Origin: Turbatrix aceti
Taxonomy: Eukaryota > Nematoda > Chromadorea > Rhabditida > Panagrolaimidae
Reading direction: 5' to 3'
NCBI GenBank assembly: GCA_963969345.1
Contig: OZ017768.1
Coordinates: forward strand, 5,356,718 to 5,420,717
Length of the DNA stretch: 64,000 nt
Positions within the stretch are counted from its first letter, which is position 1. The number at the start of each line of letters is the position of its first letter. Of this stretch, positions 9,819 to 21,117 are shown piece after piece. The notes beneath the pieces are model-generated. The model was not told the origin of the DNA, did no database searches, and worked only from the letters and a program-made list of their open reading frames with translations. The translations under genes were made by a program, and so were the position numbers.

Positions 9819-12800
9819 CTAGCTTTGTTTCTGAGATTTAGACGGACCTTTGGACCTGAAAAAGCCAATTTCAAAAATTCACACCTGACATTATAAAAAT
9901 CGACAAGTAAGCCTACCTCACGGCAGAATTTCCAAGGAAGGAGTAGATGAGTTCGACGGGATAGGGAAAGATTATGGTTGAATTCTTCTCGGCAGAGATG
10001 GAATTGAGCGTCTGGAGGTACCGCAGCTGCAGTGCCAGCGGACTCTCAGCGATGACGGCCGCCGCCTGGCTCAGAGCCTTGGAGGCCTTCTGCTCGCCTT
10101 CAGCGGCAATGACTCGGGCCCGCGCTTCACGGGCAGCCTCGGCCTCGGCTGCCATGGCGCGCTGCAGCTGCACAGGCAGTCGGACGTCTTTGACCTCGAC
10201 GCGTTCAACTTTTACGCCCCACGGATCGGTGGCTTCGTCGAGGGTCGCCTGCATGAGCAGCGAGACGGTCTCCCGGTCGGAGAGGATCTCCGTGAGCGTC
10301 TTTGTGCCGAGAATGTTTCGCAGCGTCGTCTGCGCGAGTAATTTTGTAGAACGCGACGCATCTTCGACGTTTGTGATGGAAATTGTCGCGTTTGATATGC
10401 GGAAGTATACGACAGCGTCGACGGCGACTGTGACGGAGTCTTTGGAGAGGATCTCCTGTGGAGGGACGTCGAAGGAGACCACACGCAGGTCGACTTTTCG
10501 GTAGGAGTCTATGCAGGGCACTACGAAGAACAGGCCTGGAAGAACAAGATTTTGTTTATTTGAAAAAAAATTTCATGCTTTATTTTAGGGTTATTTTCGC
10601 AAAATTTGACCAAATTCGGAAAAAAGTTGAAACAACCTAATGTTATGGAAAAATGCATAATAATAAATTCCCCTGTGGTGAAAAGTAAAAAAAAAGAGAC
10701 GAAGAGGCACAAAAACGTCAGAAAATCCTACTTTTTTTCGAAAAAAAATCAACTTTTGAATTTTTTCCGGCTTTTCCGACCGGCCTTGAATCGAAAAGAA
10801 TCGAAAAGTATGTCTTGGTTTAGAGTCGAATTCTAAATTCTCGGAAAGAAATATACCTTTTTGGGGAAAGTTGTATCTTTTTGCAGTAAAATTTGCATTT
10901 TTGTTTTATCAATGTTGAGTATTTTTAATTCGAAATTCATTTATGCTAGAAATTTCTCACGTTTTAATGTTTTTTATGCGTTTTCCTAAATAAACTATTT
11001 TTTAAATCGGTATCAATGGAAGCCAAATTAAAGTCAAAATGAGTCGATTTTTCTCAAAAATTTGAAAGAACACTGCTCACGATTTGCGTTCCAAGTAAAT
11101 ACATAAGCCGAAGAAGGAAGGCAACGTGCAAATGAACCTCCTAATTGCTGGTTTCTTTTTTCTCGACACCGCAAAGACCAGCGTCCCGTAAAGGACATAC
11201 TGATTCGGTGTAATGCAAAACAAAAAAAAAAAACGTGGCAGCGGACCTTCTCGCGAGAAAAGGATTAAAAGGATGGCAATCAATCAAAAAAGTAGGCTTA
11301 CCAGGTCCTCGAGCTCCGCCGGGCATGAGACGACCGAGTCTGAAGATGACAGCTCGTTCATATTCTTGTACTACCTAAAAGCGTTATTTCATGAAAATTC
11401 TGGGAAAAAGCTAAGAAAGGAGAAACTGACTTTTATGCAGAAACAAGCTGAGAATGGAAGGGTGACGGCGACCAGGATGTAGGATATAATCGTGAGGATC
11501 CACCCGATTACGCCTTGTACACCGTTCATTGGCTCTGAAAATGGTCGTGGAGTTTTAAAAAAAATATTTTTTTGTATAAGCACATTCAAAAGGCCCCAGA
11601 CATTTCTTAAACACGAAACCATTTAAAAATCCATCACTCAGACATCGCCACGTTGACAAAAACTCAGTTGACGCCGACGGAAGCTGTTTACAACAGATCG
11701 AGCCATCTGGCAAACCTTCCACAGCCCGCACCCTTCCCCAGAAGGAAAATGCACTTATATGTGGTTGTGGTAGGTCCTAGGGCTTTAAAACAGCTATCGT
11801 TACGTTAATCTATCAATCTCAAGTGCCACTGGCCAAAGAGCATCCATCGTAATCAGCCAAAGTGAGGTAATCTCGGGAGCTACATTTCTCGCCCTAATTT
11901 CGATAAAATAGAACGCTGCACCAAAAAAAGTGTGTTTTGATGGAGGAAATCTGGCCCAAAAAAAACCCAAGGTACCCGTAACAGTTTCGGTTTCGTCTAC
12001 GGTAAAAAAAGAGCAACCGGGGCACGGAGCAAAAAAATGAAGAAAAATGAAGAAGCCAAGAACAGGGACGAGGACAGGGACGGGCTAAGCCTCCGAGCAA
12101 GGTCGTCTGCGGACAAGAGATTTAGTAGCTGGCGCATGTGTACGTAGTGAACCGAAAAAAAGCGGCGCATCACATTCGGACGACGACAGCAGAAGCAGAG
12201 GGAAACAAAAGACGTCGGTCGCGCGGCGCGGCGCCCTTCTCAGTGACTATAACAAAAGCAAGAGCTAAAGAGAGGGGCGCGCGCGCACACGTTATCCAAT
12301 TTTCGGCAGCTAGCCTCGAGGCACGGCTGGGTTGGCCGCGTAAACGAACCTCGCTGCCGCTCCTCTTCATTCACCGCCGCGCCCCGGACTCCTTTGTCTA
12401 TTGAATCTAATTTCCACCTTTCTGCGCACTCTCGTATCTCGTCTCTTGTGCCAATTTTGTTTGACAAGTGTCGTCGGCACACACTCCCGCAGCCGCCCGC
12501 GGGAACCCGGAAATCAGGCAGGCCTTTGACGTCGGTTCAAAAAATTTTACTACAGAGAAAAAAATGGGACTCGGGTCTTTAATCGGACCGAAACCGAGTA
12601 AATGACGGGGATCCGAAGAACTCAAAAAGAAGCAAACAGCAACTTCCCAACCGCTCTTTGCGAAGAACAAAGCCTGACATGATTCGCGATTCAATTCGCT
12701 CTCAGTCAGGAGCTACATACATACTTTTTTTTTTATAAATAACTTCCGTAGCAGCAAAACAGAAGAGAGCGGAGCCAGGCCCAGGCGGCCACCACGTGTG

Positions 12801-13696
12801 GGGTATGTATGCGAAAATAAACAATTGCCCTTTACAAATGCAGCGCCAGCGAAGAAAAAAAGCCCAATGCTCAGATCGCCGGCATAATACGCGTAATTAG
12901 CCTTGTTAACTCGAGTCGAGTACGTCCAAAGAGGGGTGTCGAGTCGAGTCTGCCTCCCCTCCGGACAAGCAGGGGCAGGATGGCACTGAACCGACCGACC
13001 GCGTGGCACTGGCATCTACCCAAGCCTGACGTCGTCAAGAAAAGAGGGGTAATCGGTAAATTTGAGAGATGACAGCATTATTAACCAGGCAAGCGGTGAC
13101 CGCGCTACCGTGGGCAGAGCAGAGCAAACAAGATGGCGATGAAGCCGGAGTCGAGTAGCACGCCAGGTGACCAGGTGCGTCGACCGGCACGGCACGTGAG
13201 AGGGCATTTGCGTGCTTGGATGCCTCATCGGTCGGCTCTAACGCACCCCGGTGCCGGTGAAAGGTAAGTAATATGTGTTTTCGGAAAAAAAAAGAGCATT
13301 CGCTAATCCATCTCGAATTCACAGCGATGAAATAAATCGGCGTGGAACAACATGAAAGGCACGGAGCACATGGGATTGAAAAAAACTGTTATAGTAAATA
13401 TCCACAAAGTTTCTTCGCAGCACATGTGCAAGACTGACTAACCAGTCAAGGGAGCAGCAAAACGTAAATTAATTTGCAGAAGCCTCAATGTGATCCTAAT
13501 TAGATAAACAAACACGGCACGCGACTTTTCCCCCTCCCGAGTTGCAGCAAAACTTACGATCGGCAAAGAAGGGCGCCGGCGTGTGGGGGACGCCGTGCCG
13601 CATGGAAGCGCCCTTCCATTGGCCAGTCGCCACGTTGTAGGTGGTGCCGCCGCCTCGCGCCAGGAGCCTGCTCGGAGGAGGCTGCTGCTGATGCAT
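9819..13696 (-). CDS. Stomatin family protein (SPFH/band 7)
   Basis: Five exons, 13696-13558, 11534-11431, 11374-11302, 10535-9917 and 9855-9819, close in frame to 323 residues. After a Gln/Pro/Gly-rich N-terminus of about 47 residues comes the stomatin membrane hairpin with the conserved proline (TLPFS), then the diagnostic [13 protein letters not shown] stretch, the [20 protein letters not shown] region, and the SPFH core ending in the Ala/Glu-rich coiled coil and the LRYLQTL oligomerisation segment. Stomatins form oligomeric rings under cholesterol-rich membrane and modulate channels; nematode relatives include MEC-2, UNC-1 and UNC-24. Which subfamily this belongs to needs a tree. If the donor at 9916 is not used, translation stops one codon later, removing about 12 C-terminal residues. 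The 2 kb first intron suggests that alternative starts (for example ATG in exon 2) are possible. Confidence 0.92.
10558..10805. repeat. Truncated copy of the AAGGCATAAAA element in stomatin intron
   Basis: From the TTTATTTTAGGGTTATTTTCGC block through the GCATAATAATAAATTC and GGCCTTGAATCGAAAAG blocks, this sequence matches the interior of the 300-bp elements at 39549-39848 and 42034-42333, in the same orientation. The terminal AAGGCATAAAA repeats are missing and divergence is higher, so it is an older, truncated copy. Confidence 0.7.
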
Positions 13697-16600
13697 AGTG
13701 GCGTCGTTGTCGTCCTCGTCCGGGGAAGGGAGGTCGGAGATCACTCGGAAGAGAGAGGAGAGAGGTCAAGCGTCCGGCAGTTGCAGTTGGTCCGAGAACA
13801 TGGCGTTGGCTGCAATGGCACGTTCTGCTGAAGCCGCGCAAGACGATACTCAATACTCGGAACGAACGAGGGAGCGCGCAATTCGATGCGCATTAGCAGG
13901 CAAACGAACGAAATGAAACAAACGCATCCTCGAGATATCAAGTTCATTCACGGAGGTCGGACGGAAATTCTTATTAGTAATTGACACCCTTGGAAAACAA
14001 ATGGCCACAAATATGTATTCTGTGTTCGGAAAAAAATACGAAAGAGCGAAAACCAGGAAAAGGAACATGAAACGCAAAAAAAATGCTTCCGGATAATAAT
14101 TTTTGGGTACCCAAAAATTATTATTTAATGAAGCCAAATTGAATCAGCCATAAAATAAGACATCAAAACGAGCGCGTCATCACTTTTCCCAAAAAACAAG
14201 CCGGATCCATGTTTTTTTTTTCGGACGACGATTCCATGCATCCCCCTCGATGAACAAGGGGGTGAAAGTCGGTCGCTTCACACAAACCCCAAATTTGGGT
14301 CACGAAGTCAATTATCCTCTCTTTGGCATGCCGGAGAAGCCGGACGGGTGCGGCTGAGTAACGGAAGAGCGGTACGGTTGGCCGGTTGCCGGGCGAAGAA
14401 GCAAAAAAGGCCCCGGGACCCGGGAAAACAAGGAAGATAGGAAAACTGGCTCGCTCCAAGCCACAATTATTATTTCTGTTCATTCGCAACAAAAAAAAAA
14501 GATGTAATAAACGCAGACAATGGTAGGGAACCCGCAAAAACAAGGGTTAACACCAAGAAAATTGCCAACGACGAGCAAAAAGCCGTTTTATTTTGGAAGA
14601 CGTGGGCCGTGGCCGTGGCTGTGGACGGCGGCTGGGGGTGCCGACAAACTCCAGCCCGACGCTAAGACAGTTTCGGGCCTTTTATTGTTATTGTCCATCG
14701 ACGGCAGACATGAAATCATCCGTTACGGTCCATAAAAAACCGTTAATGCGGCTCAAATACATCAAATTCCGAAAAAAAATGCATTTTTAGTGCCAAAAAC
14801 GAAGACACGCGAAAGGGAAAACATATCCACCTGTGCCAAACCTGGTGCATGCTTCTTCGTCGGGCACTTTATGTTTCTTCGAGTCAATCGGCGCATAAAT
14901 TGCCCAAAAGCTTTTTATGCCCTCCGGCAACCTTTCCCGCGCCTGGCAACAACAGAACAACACAAAACAACACGTCGGTTGTCTGCGTGGCCGTTTTCCC
15001 AAAAAAGGCCCCCATTTGATTTCCAGTTGAGGAAATGGGTCACGGTTGTCGGTAGCCAAATGAGTGGAAACAAACCGTACTAACTCTTCTTCAGTGTCAT
15101 CGGCGCTGAAAAAAATAAATAAATTGTTTCTTGACTTTAATTGCAAAACTACTGCGGCTTCGATGATGCCGGCCAGATAAGAACAAGCAAGGAAGCAAGT
15201 TTTCGGAAAATTGAGCAAAAAAAAAACGGCAAGCACTTTTATTTTTATGTATTCATTTTTGTTTATCGTCCAAAAACTGGCCAGCAGCATAAATTTTGCG
15301 AGAAGACGGTCGCTGTCCGTTAAAAGTACAAAAAAAAACTTTGCTGATTGCAGCTTTGGCTAATCCGTGAACTTTTCTTCTGGATTTTATCCGAGTAAGG
15401 CCAATTAAATAAAAAGTGCTAAAAATGGCAGAAAACGCGCTTCATCGAGCAGATGATCGTAATTTTCTTTCGCTGTAAGACCTAATCATCAGGTGAGCAT
15501 CCAAGACGTCAAAAAACAGAAAACAGAACGTAATCCACCCGAGAAAGTATTCAACACCGGACATAATCGCGGCCACGAGGCTGACTCTGCGACCGACCGA
15601 CCGGCCAAAGTATTCGTGGCCTGCTCATTCATTAGTGTGGTTCGAGCACTCATTAACTTAACATCCCGGGGATAGCAACCCCTCCCCTCCCTCAAGATGT
15701 AGGCAGCAGGGACCAAACTGACGACCGGGGCAGCGGCCTGCGGCAGACGATGAAGAAGAACATGAGGAGCTGCGGTCCGGGCCGTCGCGATGACGACAAA
15801 ACTCATTTTGACGTGATACGCAGTTTTTTTGCCCACTTGCCGCGCTGCTTGCCACCGCGAGGAGTCAGGCGGCGCCTGTCGTGTATGTATAATATGTAGC
15901 GGCTGTGCTCTTGAGCAATTTTTTTGGGTGTCAGTAATAATTAACCTATATTGCTACTATCAGGAGAGGGGGAATGTTGAGAACTTGAGCAGTCCGTGCC
16001 ACGCGCAGCACGCTTAACTCGTCAAACACGGGCGGGCGCGCCTTTTTTTGAATTTCGAATTCGTTCCGGGACATAAAACATGGGAAAAAAGACGGAGGGA
16101 AGTTAGTGACATCTGCAATCCACACAGGATCAGAGTACAGGTGAAAAAAGCCTTTGTCTGGCTTCCGTGGTCGTTAATAACTCCGGGAAACAAAAAAAAA
16201 CAAACAAACATTCCGGTCGTAAAAAAACTCAGCTTTTTGAACGAAACACCAACCACCAACGGCGGGAATCAGTCTGAAATGCCAATCCGGGGGTCAAAAC
16301 TGACAGGCGACGGGCATAAAGAAAACGAGCCACTGACCGCCGCGGGCAAAGTGGTCGAAGCGGGCAAAGCGAACGTCTTGGAATTTATAAACGCGAGGAC
16401 AAGAAAACCGCCCCGCTTTGATGACTCAGGTCCCTTGGGAGGGAGCGCAACATCGTTGGGGTTGACAAGAATTGGACAGCATACGCGCGCGCGCGCGTGC
16501 CCGAACAATCTGTCACGCCGGACGCTGCCGTCCACATCGGTGTCGACGTAATTAACTTGAGTTTGGTCGGTTGGGCGGGCGGCAACTCAACTAACTCGTT

Positions 16601-18211
16601 CAACTCCTCAACAGCCGAAAAAAAAACCGGAGCGAAGAGCTGAAATATGCAGGCCGAAATTTTTTAGACTGGTTCGAGAGCTTCGTAGTTGTAGGAACCC
16701 CCGCAGCACAGGGGACGCACAGGACCAGACCGGCACCGGCACCGGCAGAAGCATGTGTCAATAACCAAAGGCACTCATCATACACATGGCGATCCTCTTC
16801 CTCTTCGTCTTCGTCTTCGCCAGCAGGGGCGGCTATCAAGCAGGTATCAAGTGTCGCACGCGCCGGGGTCTCAGATATTCATTCACAGGAAGATTTACGG
16901 GCCTGAGGGTGTGCAATGCAGCCCGCCACAGAGTTTATATAAACGAAAGATGTCCAGCTGGCTTCGCCCAAAAATTGTTGCCAAAAACGACGAAAAATTA
17001 TTTATTATAACTCGCGAAAGCCGTTCTGGATAATTTAATTTTTGGTTTTGTGGAAAATCAGATCCTAAGAAGCTGAAATTGACTTAAAAATGATAGCGCA
17101 GAGGATTTCAAGCCTGAAAACATCCCCAAAAGTGCAAATAAATAAATATCCGGATGTACAACGAAGACAAAGGTCAGCCGAGACCAGTTCTTCCTAACAT
17201 TACATAAGTGGACGGACGCGCTTTGACCAGCCAGAAAATAACTTGATAAACAAATAAAAGCGCCAAAAACGGCAGCTCCTCAAGCATTAAATACATATAA
17301 AAGACCAGCGGGATGGGAGAACACTTGTTGGACTTGCCGGCAATTGGCGCGATCTGATGTGAAGCTCGTTCAACAGTTTCCGGTCTTGTCCAGCGCTCTT
17401 GCGCCCTTCAGCATGGCTAACTGGCGGCAAAGCAAGCGCGCAAGACAGGACAGGCTCGTAAATAGGAATGGGTAAGCAAGACAACGACGACGACGAAGGC
17501 CATAGCGCAGGAGTGAATCCTTGAAAGACGACAGCTATGGAAAGGGAAAAGGTTCGTTCGATTCATGCGTCCCCCGACGAGCAGGGCAGGGCACCCCATA
17601 GCCCTGCCGGGGGGGGGCTATCACGGGTGGCAAAATTAGCCTCCTCCTCGGAGACAGCTTTGACAAAGCTGGCGACGGTCAGTCAGCCTCGTGGCAGGCT
17701 GCATGCGCGGGGGCTCCACAAGTTGGAGGGGTGGCTGGTAGCTCCTTGATTGGACTCGAGAGCGCCAAGCGTCGTTGCGCACTCTGCTGCACGCACTGCG
17801 CGCTGTCTGGCGTAATTTTAGTCTAACGAGATGCAAATTGTTGGGTGCCATTGTGCAAAGCCATCTGACGACACCGTGTCTCGGGTGCTGCCAATGCACA
17901 GTCAATATTTTGTTCAGAAAAAAACACATTTTTTTTAAAATTGAAAAAATATATTTTATGCGCAGGTAAAAAATGAAAAAAACACCTGCGCACTTTTTTC
18001 AAAGAAAATTTTTTACGATCGTATAATAAATATTTATGTAATTTATTTCAAATTTAAAAAATTTATCTTTCATAACTTTAAATTAAAATTTTTATTTATC
18101 GCTTCCACGTATTTTTTAAAATTTCAAAAAATTTCAAAAAAAAATGTTTTGCGTCACAATTTCCAAATTTCCGAATAAAGAATGTCTCTGGAACAACATA
18201 AATAATATTTA
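13697..18211. other. 4.5 kb without a supported gene
   Basis: This lies upstream of stomatin and downstream of the FERRY3 homologue. Open frames on both strands (for example at 14787-15290 and 16048-16551) lack domain similarity, conserved start context and convincing splice partners. A short alternating CG run occurs near 16482-16499, and a G-run near 17610. Distal regulatory elements or non-coding 5' exons of stomatin could be here, but I see no direct evidence. Confidence 0.5.
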
Positions 18212-20867
18212 TTACGCCTCAAAAGACAAGGATGGCTTCAACTTTGCGACCCTGACATTGTACAACGAAGTGAATTGATCAACGATCTGGCTAAAAACCG
18301 AAGCCGAGAGTTTGCTGGGCAGAACAAAGGTTATCGTGTAGTGAGCGTTGATATTCTCCCTCGAGCCCGGAAAGAGGACAGATGCCCTGGCAGTGTTGCT
18401 GCAGAATTCCATCATGAAGCCCTTGATGCACTTGAACACGAGATCTGTTCGCCTGAGGCAGAATTGAACTGTCATGTTCTACAAAAAAATGTATTTGTTG
18501 ACTGAACCATAAATTTTAGGTCAACCCACCTCAGTCATACGCTCGACAAGAAGCAAGGGAAAGGTAATATGCCGGATGGTGTACTTCGCCGCCGCCTGGA
18601 TAATTTTTCTGACGCCAAGCATGACTGCATGCCGACTCGAGATTTCGTCGGTCTCGAGCGTGCTATCGACGACGAGATGAAAAACAACGTGAGCGTTGTT
18701 TAAATTCGAGTGTTTCGTTATGAGCACGTCCCCGACTTCGAGGAGCCCTTCGTCGAACGGGGACACACCTGGATCAGGTGTATCGTAGGACGTGCTCTCC
18801 GGAAGATCCGCCTTCCGTCTCCCGTTGATGGTCTTCGTCTGGGCTTCGATGGTCCTCAGCTGATCATCGAAGGACGCAAAGTGGAGCTCGGTGGTCCGTT
18901 CGCAGAGTCTGTAGAACGCGGTGCGATTTGTCGAATGCCCCAGCGGGTCCCTGCCGACGAGGAGGACGACCGCGGACAGATCGTTGCCATAGAGCTTCAA
19001 CAGCGTGTGCAGGCGCTGGCTCAGGTCGTCATCCGCGTGCAGGGGGTTGACGTCGTCGTCCGACCCACTCGCAATCACGTGGTCCACCATCGAGCTTGCC
19101 TGCGTGATGCGCACGTTGTGCGTCGTCTTCACCTGCGTTCCGATGTGGATCGTGAACGACTCATTCGGATATCTGGACGTTGCCGGGGCCACCGGACTCG
19201 AAGCTGCCTTTTTGATGACGCAGGCTGGTGGCGATTCGGTTCGGATGTGCTCGGGGACGCTGTCGGTCTCGAAGACGGTGTTGACGAGGTCGCGGTAGAT
19301 CCGACGTTGGTCGTCTGCGAGGCACGCAAGTTGGTGGCCGTAGTTCGTGTTTACCTTCTGAAAAAAAACGCTGACGTGCATGGGATTTCAAAAAAGGTAG
19401 GAAACCATAAAAAAAACGGCAAATTTTATTTTTTTATTTTTTATTTTTTATTCGCGAACGAATTTTTTTATTTTTTATTTTTTATTCGCGAACGAATTTT
19501 TTTATTTTTTATTTTTTATTCGCGAACGAATTTTTTTATTTGCGAACGAATACGAATAATTTTAAAATTTTGTTCAAAAAATTAAACAAACGAAAACTTT
19601 TTTGACCGTGTTTGCGAACGAACATCGAACAGATTTTTTTATGAATTGTGAAAAACGTTGTTCCCAGGGTATTTTTTGCCATTTTTTTGCTACATAACAT
19701 CATTTTTAAAACCGTTACCCTAAATTTACTCCAGTGTTGTTCGTTGATCTGTTCGGAAATATTCGCGTACAAAAAAATTTAAAAAACATTTGTTCGCAAA
19801 CGAATGCGAACAAAAAAAATTCGAAAAAAAATTTGTTCGCGTAAACAAACACGAACCCAGAAGAAAACTCACCCTGAGCTTTTCATTGAGCATGGAGAGG
19901 TTGTACGTGGCTTCTTCCAACGCCCGGCCTTCAAGGGAGTCCGAGAGCGCAGAGCCACAGGCCTTCGTCAAGCGGTCCACCTCGAAGTCCCTCGCCCGGA
20001 GCAAGGAAATCCTCTCATTGCCCATCTTCAGCTCCTTGGCAACGATCATGTGCAGGTGGTCGCTCGAAGCGTTTTCCATGACAAAGCGGAATTTTTCGTC
20101 GAAGCGCATTACTCGTTCGCCGGGATCCTCTACCTGTAATTTTCAAGATACCCAGTTTTTTTGCTAATCAGGTGAATTTTTTTTGCCACTCACGTTGAAT
20201 TTCATCCCGGATAGAAAAGCTCGGAAAGACTCGACCCGACTTTCGAGATTCTGATCGGCAGAAATAGAAGCTTGTCGGCTGTCTTCTGCGGCGGCGGATT
20301 CCAGGCGATCCTCTTCCTCGCGTATCCAGGATGACAAGGCATCTTTGAGTGCTGAAAGACGCCCCAGATTTATTGAATGCTCCGGAGCAATGAAAAAAAC
20401 AAACGTTGGAAAAAAGGCGCTGGCAGGTCGTAGTCGCGCATGCAAGCGTCAAAACAGTGCAGAACAAGGACATCTGGTGGTTCAGAAGACGGCAGACTGC
20501 ATTGGCACGTCACGCGTTTGGTGAACGGTCCAACAGCGAGAACCCGGTCGAAACGGCATTCCTCCTGTGTTACGACAAATCGACTCGGCAACGCATCGAT
20601 TGTAGCCATCATCGGAACGAACTCTTGTGCTGGTGCTGGCGTGGACGCCAGTCAGCGTTTACGTTTACTTTTGCGTTTACGTTTACATTTACCGCAGGCA
20701 AAAAGTTGGCAAAGTGTCCCCAGCATTTGCCTCGCCCTCTCGAATTTGCTCTCCCACAAGTCTCGATGCGATGATGACGCGACGACGGCGGCGACGTCCT
20801 CGTTGTAGTTTTGCAGGCTAACGGACTGCTCAGTTTGATTGGACCGCCTCCTGTACAGGAAGTACAT
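18212..20867 (-). CDS. FERRY3: FERRY complex subunit 3 homologue (C12orf4, DUF2362)
   Basis: Six exons, 20867-20693, 20629-20405, 20351-20194, 20133-19873, 19357-18530 and 18478-18212, close in frame to 637 residues. The C-terminal half matches human C12orf4 strongly: the NESFTIHIGTQVKTTHNVRI block, TKHSNLNNAHVVFHLVVD, the FPLLLVERMTE block, and CLRRTDLVFKCIKGFMMEF near the end. In vertebrates this protein is a subunit of the five-part FERRY complex, which binds Rab5 on early endosomes and transports mRNAs. The middle is predicted coiled coil. At 637 residues it is somewhat longer than the roughly 550-residue human protein, mostly in linkers. The start codon is 250 bp from that of the divergent tryptophanyl-tRNA synthetase gene. 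Intron 4 (19358-19872) is filled by repeats. Confidence 0.93.
19451..19550. repeat. 34-bp tandem repeat inside an AT-rich intronic repeat
   Basis: The unit TTCGCGAACGAA followed by TTTTTTTATTTTTTATTTTTTA recurs with a 34-bp period starting at 19451, 19485 and 19519, then a shortened unit at 19540. The core is the palindromic TTCGCGAA seen in the dispersed hAT-like MITE family. The array lies in intron 4 of the FERRY3 homologue, whose remaining part (to about 19855) is also made of this family. Confidence 0.85.
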
Positions 20868-21117
20868 TGTTGCAAACTTTCGCTTGCTTCGAGCATGCCA
20901 CGCTGCAGTGCGCAGCGTGATTTACTGATTTAAACCTGGTGAAGTCCATTTCATTGCCCGACCCACAATTGAACGCGTTTAGCGCGGCGGCGTGTTGTTA
21001 TTCTCCATCGTCCTGTTTTTATGACCACGTATTTATTTAATTTGCGTTTGGTTGCATGCTCAATCGTTCATAGTTTTTTAGGTAATCACGAGTACTTGAC
21101 TCGGGAGAGCTGAAGAA
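20868..21117. promoter_or_regulatory. Divergent promoter region between FERRY3 homologue and WARS
   Basis: The two start codons are 250 bp apart and divergent. On the + side, CATAGTTTTTTAG ends at 21081, 36 nt before the WARS ATG, and looks like a spliced-leader acceptor. The hexamer GTAATC follows it directly, as it also does before the RPL15 start. No TATA element was seen. Confidence 0.45.

Noticed and set aside
14787..15290. 167-codon minus-strand frame with a TTTTTTTCAG-like acceptor inside
   Set aside because: The part after the acceptor has no homology, the downstream half is compositionally odd, and no partner exon or start was found.
16048..16551. 167-codon plus-strand frame
   Set aside because: No domain, no splice or start context, and codon use unlike the real genes; most likely a chance frame in GC-rich sequence.
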